DNA of 64,000 nt from Rhizobium sp. SL42. GTDB lineage: Bacteria > Pseudomonadota > Alphaproteobacteria > Rhizobiales > Rhizobiaceae. The notes below the pieces were generated by a model, which did not search any database, was not told the DNA's origin, and worked only from the letters and a program-made list of their open reading frames with translations. The translations under genes were made by a program, and so were the position numbers. The DNA lies in contig NZ_CP063397.1 of assembly GCF_021729845.1 (NCBI RefSeq), positions 3,610,001 to 3,674,000 of the forward strand, written 5' to 3'. Of this stretch, positions 1-7,697 are shown piece after piece. Positions within the stretch are counted from its first letter, which is position 1. Every line of letters starts with the position of its first letter.

Positions 1-554
1 ATGGCGTCTGCTACGTCGCCCATTGCTCGTCGCGCACCCTTGGCCGGCTCGGATCGCCCGGCGAGGCCGTGGTCCTGTTCATCGAAACCTATGTCCGCGA
101 AGACCAGTTGAAGCTCTTCGGCTTCATGAGCGCGCTGGAACGCGAATGGTTCAACCTGCTGCAGAGCGTCCAGGGTGTCGGCGCCAAGGTCGCGCTGGCA
201 GTGCTGTCGACGCTGACGCCCGGGGAACTCGCCAATGCGATTGCGCTGCAGGACAAGACCTCGGTATCGCGCGCGCCGGGCGTCGGCCCGAAGGTCGCCG
301 TCCGCATCGTCACCGAGCTGAAGAACAAGGCTCCGGCCTTTGCAGGCGAGGCCTCTGCCAATATCGGCCTGAAGCAGGAGATTGGCGAGGGCGTGGCATC
401 GGCCCCGGTTGCCGACGCCGTCTCGGCACTGACCAATCTCGGCTATTCGCGCGACCAGGCGGCCAATGCCGTGGCCGCCGCCTTGAAGAACGGTGGCGAG
501 GGCGCCGACAGCGCCAAGCTGATCCGGCTCGGGCTGAAGGAATTGTCGCGTTAG
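1..554 (+). CDS. ruvA: Holliday junction branch migration protein RuvA, 5' end outside window
   Basis: DNA-binding subunit of the RuvAB branch-migration complex. The reading frame is open from base 3, so the gene starts before the window; 183 codons are visible of a family length near 205, so about 20 N-terminal residues are missing. The end of the OB-fold domain is followed by two helix-hairpin-helix motifs (VQGVGAKVA and APGVGPKVA) and by the mobile C-terminal domain that contacts RuvB ([12 protein letters not shown]). In related genomes ruvB normally follows directly. Here two small genes lie between them, but all four share one strand with short gaps or overlaps, so they are probably cotranscribed. 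Confidence 0.97.
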   Translation, partial: GVCYVAHCSSRTLGRLGSPGEAVVLFIETYVREDQLKLFGFMSALEREWFNLLQSVQGVGAKVALAVLSTLTPGELANAIALQDKTSVSRAPGVGPKVAVRIVTELKNKAPAFAGEASANIGLKQEIGEGVASAPVADAVSALTNLGYSRDQAANAVAAALKNGGEGADSAKLIRLGLKELSR

Positions 555-573
555 CCGATTGCACACATTGTCA

Positions 574-601
574 CGCCTTACTATTCTATCTTTGTAAGGC
601 G
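574..601. promoter_or_regulatory. Inverted repeat between ruvA and the antitoxin gene
   Basis: Perfect 8-bp arms (CGCCTTAC at 574-581 and GTAAGGCG at 594-601) flank an AT-rich 12-base loop, 14 bases before the antitoxin ATG. It could be the operator through which the AbrB-type antitoxin represses its own promoter, or an RNA hairpin that lowers readthrough from ruvA. There is no T-run after it, so a simple terminator is less likely. Confidence 0.45.
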
Positions 602-615
602 AAAGGGAGCGGGAA

Positions 616-894
616 ATGGGTTCCAACATTACGATCACCTCCAAGGGACAATTGACGATCCCCAAGGACCTCCGCGAGCAACTGAACGTTAGACCGGGTG
701 ACAAGTGCTACGCATGGGTGCGCAACGGAGAACTGGTCATCATCCCGCGCAACAAGTCGGTTCGCGACCTCGCAGGTATACTTGGCGAGCCCCCGGCTGG
801 GCCGTTGTCGCCAGAAGAAGACATTGATGACGTGATCATGGATGCCGCTGTGGAGCGGTTTGAAAGAGCCAATACGCGAAGCAGACACGGATGA
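616..894 (+). CDS. AbrB/SpoVT-type antitoxin (VapB-like)
   Basis: A 92-residue protein. Residues 4-48 form a swapped-hairpin AbrB domain with the family signature SKGQLTIPKDLREQL and RPGDK. The acidic C-terminal half (EEDIDDVIMDAAVERF) is the type of segment that wraps the toxin. It follows an inverted repeat and a good ribosome-binding site (AAAGGGAG), and its stop overlaps the start of the PIN gene by 4 bp (ATGA), the usual toxin-antitoxin layout. Expected roles are neutralising the PIN toxin and repressing its own transcription. The family call is firm; function as an antitoxin is inferred from fold and pairing. Confidence 0.88.
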   Translation: MGSNITITSKGQLTIPKDLREQLNVRPGDKCYAWVRNGELVIIPRNKSVRDLAGILGEPPAGPLSPEEDIDDVIMDAAVERFERANTRSRHG

Positions 895-1298
895 GCGAGC
901 GCCTTGGCATCGACACCAATGTTCTGCTGCGGCTCGCCATCCAGGACGACACCGAACAGATGGGCGCCGTCGCAGGCCTGCTGGATCGCCTCGCGGCTGA
1001 CGATACATTGTTCGTCAATCTCTCGGTGATCCTGGAAGCAAACTGGGTTTTGAGACGCAAATATCGCTATCCGAAGGAACGGGTCCTCGATTTCGTTCAA
1101 GCCATACTGGAACGACGTGAATTTGAGGTTGCATCCTATGAGGCTGTTGGCAATGCCGTACATTTCTGCCGGATGTTCAACGTGGATTTCGCCGATGCCC
1201 TGCTGAGCGAATTGAACCGGCTCGACGGTTGCAGCAGAACAATGACCTTCGACAAAAAGGCCGCCAGCCGCGTGCCCGGAATGGAACTTCTCGCATGA
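891..1298 (+). CDS. PIN-domain toxin (VapC-like ribonuclease)
   Basis: A 135-residue PIN-domain protein. The four acidic residues expected to bind Mg2+/Mn2+ are present: Asp8 in GIDTNVLLR, Glu49 in [10 protein letters not shown], Asp102 in VDFADALL and Asp121 near the C-terminus. VapC toxins of this type cleave tRNA or rRNA; the target cannot be read from sequence. It overlaps the antitoxin upstream by 4 bp and ruvB downstream by 4 bp (ATGA at 1295-1298), so toxin and ruvB translation are probably coupled. The catalytic set is complete, so the gene looks functional. Confidence 0.88.
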   Translation: MSERLGIDTNVLLRLAIQDDTEQMGAVAGLLDRLAADDTLFVNLSVILEANWVLRRKYRYPKERVLDFVQAILERREFEVASYEAVGNAVHFCRMFNVDFADALLSELNRLDGCSRTMTFDKKAASRVPGMELLA

Positions 1299-2335
1299 GC
1301 ATATCGAACCCCATCCTGGCCCCGGAAAAACGCGGCGAAGACATCGACACGGCACTGCGGCCGCAGTCGCTCGACGAATTCACCGGCCAGGCAGAAGCGC
1401 GGGCCAACCTGAAGATCTTTATCGAAGCGGCGAAAAACCGCGGCGAAGCGCTCGACCATGTGCTCTTCGTCGGACCGCCCGGCCTCGGCAAGACCACGCT
1501 GGCGCAGATCATGGCCAAGGAGCTCGGCGTCAACTTCCGCTCGACCTCCGGCCCGGTGATCGCCAAGGCCGGTGACCTGGCGGCCCTCTTGACCAATCTT
1601 GAGGAACGCGACGTCCTGTTCATCGACGAAATCCATCGCCTGAGCCCCGCCGTCGAGGAAATCCTTTATCCTGCCATGGAGGACTTCCAGCTCGACCTGA
1701 TCATCGGCGAAGGTCCGGCGGCGCGATCGGTCAAAATCGACCTGTCGAAGTTCACGCTCGTCGCAGCGACCACCCGCCTTGGCCTGCTGACCACGCCACT
1801 GCGCGACCGTTTCGGCATTCCGGTACGCCTCGCCTTCTACACCGTCGAGGAACTGGAACTGATCGTGCGCCGCGGTGCCCGCCTGATGGGGCTAGGCATG
1901 ACCGACGACGGTGCGCGCGAAATCGCCCGCCGTGCCCGCGGCACCCCACGCATCGCCGGCCGCCTGCTGCGCCGGGTGCGCGACTTTGCCGAAGTTGCCC
2001 GCGCCGAAGCCGTAACCCGGGAAATCGCCGATGAGGCGCTGACCCGCCTTCTGGTCGATAACATGGGCTTAGACCAGCTCGACAAGCGCTACCTCAACAT
2101 GATCGCGGTGAATTTTGGCGGTGGTCCCGTCGGCATCGAGACGATCGCGGCCGGCCTTTCCGAACCCCGCGACGCCATCGAGGACATCATCGAGCCCTAT
2201 ATGATCCAGCAGGGCTTCATCCAGCGCACGCCGCGCGGTCGCGTCCTGACCGCCAATGCCTGGAAACATCTCGGCATGCAGCCTCCGAAGGATCTTGAAG
2301 CCGCGCAATTCCGCCTGACCCTCGAAGACGAATAG
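1295..2335 (+). CDS. ruvB: Holliday junction helicase motor RuvB
   Basis: AAA+ ATPase that drives branch migration with RuvA; 346 residues, the normal size. Walker A is GPPGLGKT (residues 60-67), Walker B with DEIH is near 110-114, the sensor-1/arginine region is [17 protein letters not shown], and the C-terminal winged helix ends the protein. The start at 1295 is chosen because it gives the standard N-terminus ([18 protein letters not shown]) and overlaps the PIN stop by ATGA. A longer in-frame extension to 1229 lies inside the PIN gene and is not credible. Canonical ATTRAGLLT reads ATTRLGLLT here, a mild change. Confidence 0.98.
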   Translation: MSISNPILAPEKRGEDIDTALRPQSLDEFTGQAEARANLKIFIEAAKNRGEALDHVLFVGPPGLGKTTLAQIMAKELGVNFRSTSGPVIAKAGDLAALLTNLEERDVLFIDEIHRLSPAVEEILYPAMEDFQLDLIIGEGPAARSVKIDLSKFTLVAATTRLGLLTTPLRDRFGIPVRLAFYTVEELELIVRRGARLMGLGMTDDGAREIARRARGTPRIAGRLLRRVRDFAEVARAEAVTREIADEALTRLLVDNMGLDQLDKRYLNMIAVNFGGGPVGIETIAAGLSEPRDAIEDIIEPYMIQQGFIQRTPRGRVLTANAWKHLGMQPPKDLEAAQFRLTLEDE

Positions 2336-2363
2336 ACGCACGCGGCACCGCACGGAGGGCCTG

Positions 2364-2870
2364 ATGGACAACCGCATCCGCATCAAGAAGAAGGACGGTC
2401 GCCTGTTCCAGATGCGCATTGCCGGCCTCGCATTTCGCGATGGTTTCGTCCTGGTGCACCGCGCTACGCACGAAGCCTTCTGGACCTTTCCCGGTGGCCG
2501 CGCCGAGATCGGCGAGACCTCGCAACAGACGCTCATCCGCGAGATGAAGGAGGAACTCGGCGTGGTGGCGGCGGTTGGCCCCCTGCTCTGGACCGTCGAG
2601 AACTTCTTCCACTATGAAGGACGCCAATGCCACGAATTTGGCATGTATTACCGCATGCAACTGCCCGGCAGCTTCCCTTTCCACGCAACAGATATCATCC
2701 ATCGGGTTCGTGACGGCGCAAGCGATCTGGAATTTAAATGGGCCGAGGCGACGAAAGCCGGGCTGACCCTGCTGGATATCCCGCCGTATTTCATTGCCGA
2801 ACATATTGAAACACTACCGGAGACCCCGCAGCATATCGTCTGGCATGATGGAGATCTTGACACAAAATGA
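2364..2870 (+). CDS. Nudix hydrolase
   Basis: A 168-residue enzyme with a complete Nudix box at residues 45-67 (Gx5Ex7REUxEExGU, ending REMKEELGV). Such enzymes hydrolyse nucleoside diphosphates linked to another group; the substrate cannot be told here. It lies 28 bp after ruvB on the same strand and overlaps the next gene by 4 bp (ATGA), so it may be the fifth gene of the ruv transcript. The start follows GGAGGG-like bases at about 2354. Confidence 0.9.
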   Translation: MDNRIRIKKKDGRLFQMRIAGLAFRDGFVLVHRATHEAFWTFPGGRAEIGETSQQTLIREMKEELGVVAAVGPLLWTVENFFHYEGRQCHEFGMYYRMQLPGSFPFHATDIIHRVRDGASDLEFKWAEATKAGLTLLDIPPYFIAEHIETLPETPQHIVWHDGDLDTK

Positions 2871-3424
2871 CCGATCCGGCCCGCGTCTTTCGCAAGCTTG
2901 CCCTCAACAATGCCATGGCCAACTGGCGGCTCCACGCCGCCGTCGCCGGACTGCAGGCGGGTGAATTCGAGAGCCCGCGCATCAGTTTCTTTCCGTCGCT
3001 GAAGGCAACCCTGAACCACATCCTGATTGTCGACTGGTTCTATGTCGATGCACTCGAAGGCGGCACGCTTGGTCCGAAAGCCTGGGAAGACGAGGAGCCG
3101 TTCGACAATGCCTCGGCTCTCTACGGCGCACAACGCGATGTTGACCGGCGACTGATCGATCTCTGCGCAACGCTGGGTCCAGTCGAACTCGCCCGCATCG
3201 TCGCTGTTCACCGTGGAAACCGCATCCAGCACGACCGCATGGACGACGTGCTGAGTCACCTTTTCCAGCACCAGACCCATCACCGTGGGCAGGTGCATGC
3301 AATGCTCGCTGGCACCAGCGTCAAGCCGCCGCAACTCGATGAATTCATCGTCGGTGACGATGCAGACAATCGACTGGATGCACTCAAGGCGCTCGGCCTC
3401 AGTGAAGACGACGTGATGCTCTAG
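2867..3424 (+). CDS. DinB-family putative metal-dependent hydrolase
   Basis: A 185-residue four-helix-bundle protein of the DinB/YfiT type. The three metal-ligand histidines are recognisable: His51 (LNHILIVDW) and His135 and His139 in HLFQHQTHHRGQVH. Members include thiol transferases and damage-inducible proteins of unknown chemistry, so no reaction is assigned. Its ATG overlaps the Nudix stop by 4 bp, so the two are translationally coupled. Confidence 0.85.
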   Translation: MTDPARVFRKLALNNAMANWRLHAAVAGLQAGEFESPRISFFPSLKATLNHILIVDWFYVDALEGGTLGPKAWEDEEPFDNASALYGAQRDVDRRLIDLCATLGPVELARIVAVHRGNRIQHDRMDDVLSHLFQHQTHHRGQVHAMLAGTSVKPPQLDEFIVGDDADNRLDALKALGLSEDDVML

Positions 3425-3483
3425 GCGCCGCGCGATTTCGCCACGAGGCCGCGCCCAACATTACCAAACCGTAACCAAGCATA

Positions 3484-3506
3484 TGAATTTATTCATTTTT
3501 CATTCA
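3484..3506. promoter_or_regulatory. Repeated ATTCA elements upstream of the RcnB-like gene
   Basis: TGAAT-TT-ATTCA forms a short palindrome at 3484-3495, and the ATTCA half recurs 11 bp later (3502-3506). Direct half-sites one helical turn apart are typical of OmpR-family response regulators, and the genes downstream encode an envelope protein. This is suggestive only. Confidence 0.3.
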
Positions 3507-3554
3507 CCCCACAGGGAATAGACCTCGTTGGCATCAACAACGAGGAAGCAAGTT

Positions 3555-3890
3555 ATGAAGAAAGCAATTCTCATCACGATCGCCACGGTTATGTTGGCAG
3601 CACCGATGGCCCAGGCCCAGTCCTACCGCCACGACGATCGCGCCCCAGGGCAGCACAGGGTCACCAAGGAGATCCATAAGAAAGAGATCCACAAGAAGGT
3701 CGTGATCAAGAAGCGCTGGAAAAAGGGCGAGCGCATGAATGACTGGCAGAGACGCGCGGCCATCCGCGACTACAAGCGTTACGGCCTGCGCCAGCCAGGT
3801 CGCGACCAGCGCTGGGTCAGGGTTGACAACGACTACGTCTTGATCAGCGTTGCCTCCGGCCTGATTGCCGGCATCATCGCCGCGCAGTAA
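3555..3890 (+). CDS. RcnB-like periplasmic protein
   Basis: A 111-residue exported protein. A signal peptide covers about residues 1-20 (MKKAILITIATVMLAAPMAQA). The mature part is rich in His, Lys and Arg (KEIHKKEIHKKVVIKKRWKKGERM) and ends in the RcnB-type block DYKRYGLRQPGRDQRWVRVDNDYVLI with a hydrophobic glycine-rich tail. The RcnB family is linked to nickel/cobalt homeostasis in E. coli, but most members are uncharacterised. The ATG at 3555 is preferred over an upstream alternative at 3528 because it follows GAGGAAG and begins the signal peptide. Confidence 0.8.
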   Translation: MKKAILITIATVMLAAPMAQAQSYRHDDRAPGQHRVTKEIHKKEIHKKVVIKKRWKKGERMNDWQRRAAIRDYKRYGLRQPGRDQRWVRVDNDYVLISVASGLIAGIIAAQ

Positions 3891-3902
3891 GTATCCATCC
3901 TA

Positions 3903-3937
3903 GCGCATCCCTCCCGTACATTGGCGCAGGGATGCGC
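3903..3937. terminator. Hairpin between convergent RcnB-like gene and sqdC
   Basis: A 10-bp perfect stem (GCGCATCCCT at 3903-3912 with AGGGATGCGC at 3928-3937) sits between two convergent genes. No long T-run follows on either strand, so termination may be weak or Rho-assisted. Confidence 0.55.
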
Positions 3938-3939
3938 CG

Positions 3940-4827
3940 TCAAATCCAGCGGGCCGCAAGCCGCCGGACCGTCTCTTCCATCCGCACCTTGCCGCCCGGC
4001 CTCCATCCCAGCGACCGCATTCGCTCGGTCTCCATGCAAGCGACCATGGTTTGGTCGACCGCCAATGGCAGGGCGTGGTCGACTCCTGTCACCGCTTGCA
4101 CCCAGCGCAGGATTTCGTGGCGATCTGTAACCACATCGGACACGTTGAATATCCGACCCCGCATCGCTACGGCATCCACCTCCAGCAGCAGCCGCACCGC
4201 ATCCGCAACGTCACTGCCGTGAACCTCAGACCCGGCGCGGCTCTCGATCGTACGGCCGGCCAGATAGTCGGCAAACAGGCCGTCCCACTTGTTTGGTCTC
4301 AGATGGCCATAGACGCCGGTGACGCGCAGGCTGACGCCGCAGAATTCCGCCGTGGACAGTGCGTGTAGCGCCTGCTCTGCCTTCAACTTGACCTGCCCGT
4401 AAAGTGTGGTCGGACGGACGTCGGCATCCTCCGAGAGTACGCTGCCATCCGGCAAACCATCGTAGACGGCGCGGCTTGACAGAAAGATGCAGCGTCGCAC
4501 GCCTTCCTGCCTGGCGCTTTCGAACAGGCTGACTGTGCCATCCAGATTGCGTCGGACAAAGCCATCCGCATCGGCACCTTCGCCTCCGCGATACAGGCCG
4601 GGAAGGTGATCGAAGGCTGCGTGAACGAAGTGATCGAAGCCTTCGAACAGACCGGGCTGGCCGGCGCCGGGCTCAAGCGACAGCGGCATGAAATCGACAT
4701 CAGCCGCAAACAGGTCACATGCCGGTGCCGTTCTCCCACCGATCGTCACCGCATAGCCAGCAGACAAAAGACCTTCGACCAGATAGCGGCCGACAAGCCC
4801 GGTGCCGCCAGAGACCAGAACTTTCAT
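3940..4827 (-). CDS. sqdC: NAD-dependent epimerase/reductase of sulfolipid synthesis, SqdC-like
   Basis: A 295-residue short-chain dehydrogenase-type protein. It has a Rossmann GGTGLVG at residues 7-13, a serine pair at 117-118 (FLSSRAVYDG) and the catalytic YxxxK at Tyr143-Lys147. It is the last gene of a minus-strand group after sqdB and the GT8 gene, with a 4-bp overlap with the latter. That order matches the sqdBDC operon known from Rhodobacter and rhizobia, where SqdC is an accessory reductase-like protein whose exact step is unsettled. The symbol rests on context as much as on sequence. Confidence 0.8.
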   Translation of the reverse strand: MKVLVSGGTGLVGRYLVEGLLSAGYAVTIGGRTAPACDLFAADVDFMPLSLEPGAGQPGLFEGFDHFVHAAFDHLPGLYRGGEGADADGFVRRNLDGTVSLFESARQEGVRRCIFLSSRAVYDGLPDGSVLSEDADVRPTTLYGQVKLKAEQALHALSTAEFCGVSLRVTGVYGHLRPNKWDGLFADYLAGRTIESRAGSEVHGSDVADAVRLLLEVDAVAMRGRIFNVSDVVTDRHEILRWVQAVTGVDHALPLAVDQTMVACMETERMRSLGWRPGGKVRMEETVRRLAARWI

Positions 4828-5663
4828 CGGCCATCGCTGGGGTTGGCAAGGCTATCGATATCCGGGATCGGATCGCCTTGGTAAAACGCATGCCAGAGAT
4901 CGATCAGCGGCTTCAGTTGTGCCGCCTTGGGATGATCGGTTTCCCATGGCTTTTCATATTGGTAGTGCAGCACGCCGATCTGCCGCCAATCCCATAGTGC
5001 CGGCATGTTGAACCAGACATATTGCAGCATGTTCATTGTCACCGGCAGGCCGTGCCAGTCCGGAAAAAAGCTCTGCAGGAAAGACTGGTCCGTGCGCGGC
5101 CAGAAGGCGTCGAGCCTGTCGAGCCGCGCCAGCATCCTGGCAAAGGTCTCCCGCGACGGTTTTGCGACGAATACGCCGGAATTGAGCCGATGGAAATCGG
5201 ACAGGCTCTCGTAGACATTCGGCGCTGCGGAAAACTCCGGATAGTCAAACAGCTTGTCGATATTCCGCAGCACGAGCGCATCCGCGTCGATGAAGACACA
5301 GGTCTCGTATTCGGTCAGTTCCCAGAGCCGCAGCTTGCAGAAATTGTCGAGCGGCGAATGAAATGTCGGCTTGCGCCCCTTGGTGAACGGGGCGGCCTGA
5401 TGCACGGCACCACGCCCGTGCCTCGCATTGAAGGCATCCGACAGCGGCAGCGGATCGACCTCGACCAGCCAGCAGCCCATGTCGGCCAATGGCGCCAAAA
5501 CCTCTTGCTCTACCTGTTCTGTATGCAGCACGATTATTTCGGCTGATGTTTTCGTCCGTCGGATAGAACGCGCCAGCGCCAGTGCGCCCATGGCATAGTC
5601 GCCATTGGTCACCAGCGTCACAAAAGCCTGCCGCGTCAGAGCGGGCACCAGAGCTTCGACCAC
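4824..5663 (-). CDS. sqdD: GT8-family glycosyltransferase, SqdD-like sulfolipid transferase
   Basis: A 279-residue glycogenin-like glycosyltransferase. The N-terminus FVTLVTNGDYAMGALALARSIR is the GT8 nucleotide-sugar fold, and the DxD metal motif is Asp126-Ala-Asp128 (VFIDADALVL). In the known sqd operons SqdD is the probable transferase that moves sulfoquinovose from UDP-sulfoquinovose to diacylglycerol. It starts 15 bp after sqdB and overlaps sqdC. The start codon is GTG at 5663, and a second in-frame GTG lies five codons later, so the exact N-terminus is uncertain. Confidence 0.83.
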   Translation of the reverse strand: MVEALVPALTRQAFVTLVTNGDYAMGALALARSIRRTKTSAEIIVLHTEQVEQEVLAPLADMGCWLVEVDPLPLSDAFNARHGRGAVHQAAPFTKGRKPTFHSPLDNFCKLRLWELTEYETCVFIDADALVLRNIDKLFDYPEFSAAPNVYESLSDFHRLNSGVFVAKPSRETFARMLARLDRLDAFWPRTDQSFLQSFFPDWHGLPVTMNMLQYVWFNMPALWDWRQIGVLHYQYEKPWETDHPKAAQLKPLIDLWHAFYQGDPIPDIDSLANPSDGR

Positions 5664-5678
5664 CGTATGTCCTGTTGT

Positions 5679-6899
5679 CTAAGAAACCGACCTGAGCATC
5701 TTGCCTTCGGGGTCGCGGTTGAGCGTCCGGGCAATGTCGCGGGTCCAGGCGGAAACAGCCGGAACCCTTGACCGATCGACACGATAAGCGAACTTTTTCG
5801 CCACGTCGACAATCTCCGAAAGCAGCCCGTTTTCCAGGGTTGTCGGCGAAAGCCCAAGACTGCGGAACTTCTCGTTGCGAACGATCAGGTCGTTCTCCGG
5901 CGCCTCCTTGCGCGGGTTCGGCAACCAGGCGATCTGCGTGCCGGTCATGGTCGAGATCATCTCTGCGAGGTCGCGGACCCGGTGTGTCTCCGTCATCTGG
6001 TTGAAGATCTCGACCCTTGCCCCGCGTGACGGCGGATTGTTGAGCGCGATCTCGATGCAACGGACCGAATCCTGGATATGGATGAAGGCGCGCGTCTGCC
6101 CGCCGGTGCCATGCACCGTCAGCGGATAGCCGATTGCCGCCTGGATCAGGAAGCGGTTGAGCACGGTGCCGTAGTCGCCGTCATAGTCGAAACGGTTGAC
6201 CAGCTGCGGATGCAGACGCGTTTGCGCCGTATGCGTCCCCCAGACGATCCCCTGATGCAGGTCGGTCACCCGCAAGCCGTCATTCTTCGCATAGAACTGG
6301 AAGAGCAATTGATCGAGACACTTGGTCATGTGGTAGATTGAACCGGGATTGGCCGGATAGAGAATTTCCTGGCTGGCGATATCGCCACCGGCCGTCTCGA
6401 TGCCCACTGGCAGATAGCCCTCAGGGATGGCCGCACCTACCGTCGAATAGCCGTAGACACCCATTGTGCCGAGATGCACCAGATGTGCATCAAGCCCGAT
6501 TTCCACCAACGCATTCAATAGGTTGTGGGTCGCCGACACATTGTTGTTCACCGTGTAGTTCTTGTGCCGGTCGCTCTTCATCGAATAGGGCGCAGCGCGC
6601 TGTTCGGCAAAATGGATGATTGCATCCGGGCGCTGTTCAGCAAGCCAAGTCTTCAGCAGATCATAGTCGCGCGCGAGATCGATCAGATGGAAATGAATGC
6701 GACGGCCGGTCTCGGCATGCCAGATACGTGTCCGCTCCTGGATGCTGTCCATCGGCGTCAGCGACTGAACGCCAAGCTCGGTATCGATCCAGCGGCGCGA
6801 CAGGTTGTCGAGGATATGGACATCGTGGCCCGCATCGGACAAATGAAGCGCAGTAGGCCAACCGACAAACCCGTCACCGCCCATGATCGCGATTTTCAT
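5679..6899 (-). CDS. sqdB: UDP-sulfoquinovose synthase SqdB
   Basis: Converts UDP-glucose and sulfite to UDP-sulfoquinovose, the committed step of sulfoquinovosyl diacylglycerol synthesis. The protein has 406 residues. The Rossmann motif is GGDGFVG (7-13), and the active-site triad expected from plant SQD1 is at Thr145 (HLGTMGVYG), Tyr189 and Lys193 (SIYHMTK). The start has a good ribosome-binding site (AAGGAG). It is the first gene of sqdB-sqdD-sqdC. Sulfolipid lets rhizobia replace phospholipid when phosphate is short. Only a half-site resembling a PHO box is visible upstream. Confidence 0.96.
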   Translation of the reverse strand: MKIAIMGGDGFVGWPTALHLSDAGHDVHILDNLSRRWIDTELGVQSLTPMDSIQERTRIWHAETGRRIHFHLIDLARDYDLLKTWLAEQRPDAIIHFAEQRAAPYSMKSDRHKNYTVNNNVSATHNLLNALVEIGLDAHLVHLGTMGVYGYSTVGAAIPEGYLPVGIETAGGDIASQEILYPANPGSIYHMTKCLDQLLFQFYAKNDGLRVTDLHQGIVWGTHTAQTRLHPQLVNRFDYDGDYGTVLNRFLIQAAIGYPLTVHGTGGQTRAFIHIQDSVRCIEIALNNPPSRGARVEIFNQMTETHRVRDLAEMISTMTGTQIAWLPNPRKEAPENDLIVRNEKFRSLGLSPTTLENGLLSEIVDVAKKFAYRVDRSRVPAVSAWTRDIARTLNRDPEGKMLRSVS

Positions 6900-6943
6900 G
6901 ATGGATCTCCTTCAAGGTTCAGCCCGGCCCCTTGATAGGGCTC

Positions 6944-6964
6944 CATTGTGACAGCACTACAATG
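6944..6964. promoter_or_regulatory. Palindrome and half PHO-box in the sqdB-ybgC divergent region
   Basis: The arms CATTGT (6944-6949) and ACAATG (6959-6964) form an inverted repeat. Read toward sqdB, the centre contains CTGTCAC (complement of 6948-6954), which matches one half of a PHO box (CTGTCAT). The second half expected 11 bp away is not recognisable, so PhoB control is only a possibility. Confidence 0.35.
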
Positions 6965-7022
6965 ACCGGCAGACAACCACGTTCCATCAACCGCCCAAGT
7001 TTTCGATTCCAGGAGCAACCCC

Positions 7023-7487
7023 ATGACGACGCAGGCAATTTCGATCAGTGGCGAATTGGTGGACAACGGCCATCGGTTGACCCAGCGCGTCTACTATGAA
7101 GACACCGATTTCTCCGGCTTGGTCTACCACGCCCGTTATCTGCATTTCCTCGAGCGCGGGCGGACCGACTACCTGCGATGCCTCGGTGTCGAGCAGAGCG
7201 CGCTGATCGGCATGGACGAGGAAGGTCTGGTCTTTGTCGTCCACCGTATGGAGATCGACTTCAAGGCGCCGGCCCGCATGGATGATGTGCTGTTGATCGC
7301 AACGAAAACGATCAAGGCAGGCGGCGCTAAGATGGTCCTGGAACAGGAAATCCGCCGCGGCGAGCAATTGCTGATTGCCGCCAAGGTTGTTATCGCCGTC
7401 GTCAACCGCAACGGCCGCCCGCGTCGTTTGCCGGAAGACCTGGCCCGCCAGTTCCTTGGCGAAGACGTCCGGGAGACCCCGAAGTAA
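7023..7487 (+). CDS. ybgC: Tol-Pal-associated acyl-CoA thioesterase YbgC
   Basis: A hot-dog fold thioesterase of 154 residues. The active-site segment YYEDTDFSGLVYHARYLHFLERGR holds the catalytic aspartate (Asp29). YbgC hydrolyses acyl-CoA and works near phospholipid synthesis; it is the usual first gene of tol-pal clusters. It is separated from tolQ by 210 bp holding a hairpin, so it may be partly uncoupled from the Tol genes. AGGAGC precedes the start. Confidence 0.93.
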   Translation: MTTQAISISGELVDNGHRLTQRVYYEDTDFSGLVYHARYLHFLERGRTDYLRCLGVEQSALIGMDEEGLVFVVHRMEIDFKAPARMDDVLLIATKTIKAGGAKMVLEQEIRRGEQLLIAAKVVIAVVNRNGRPRRLPEDLARQFLGEDVRETPK

Positions 7488-7651
7488 CGCCTTCTTAACC
7501 ATAATGATGTCTTACTCTGGCACGGAATATTTGTGCATCGCACGCCTTCCTTTGACCAAATTTCGCGCTCAGAAGGCAATCTGGGAGCTTGAAGCGGGGT
7601 AAGGCGTTCAGCGATGGCGACCGCAAACTTCCACTAGCACGGCTTTTTCAC

Positions 7652-7672
7652 CGCCCGGTCCACCACCGGGCG
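7652..7672 (+). promoter_or_regulatory. Leader hairpin upstream of tolQ
   Basis: A perfect 8-bp stem (CGCCCGGT at 7652-7659, ACCGGGCG at 7665-7672) with a 5-base loop lies 26 bases before the tolQ ATG and is followed by TTT. It may end ybgC transcripts, act as an attenuator, or stabilise the tolQ mRNA 5' end. Confidence 0.5.
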
Positions 7673-7697
7673 TTTGGATTTCGGGGATTTGAAGGCG

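Noticed and set aside
7518..7534. Sigma-54-like promoter (TGGCACG) before tolQ
   Set aside because: The -24 block is good, but no GC at the required -12 distance follows; no enhancer-binding regulator is near.
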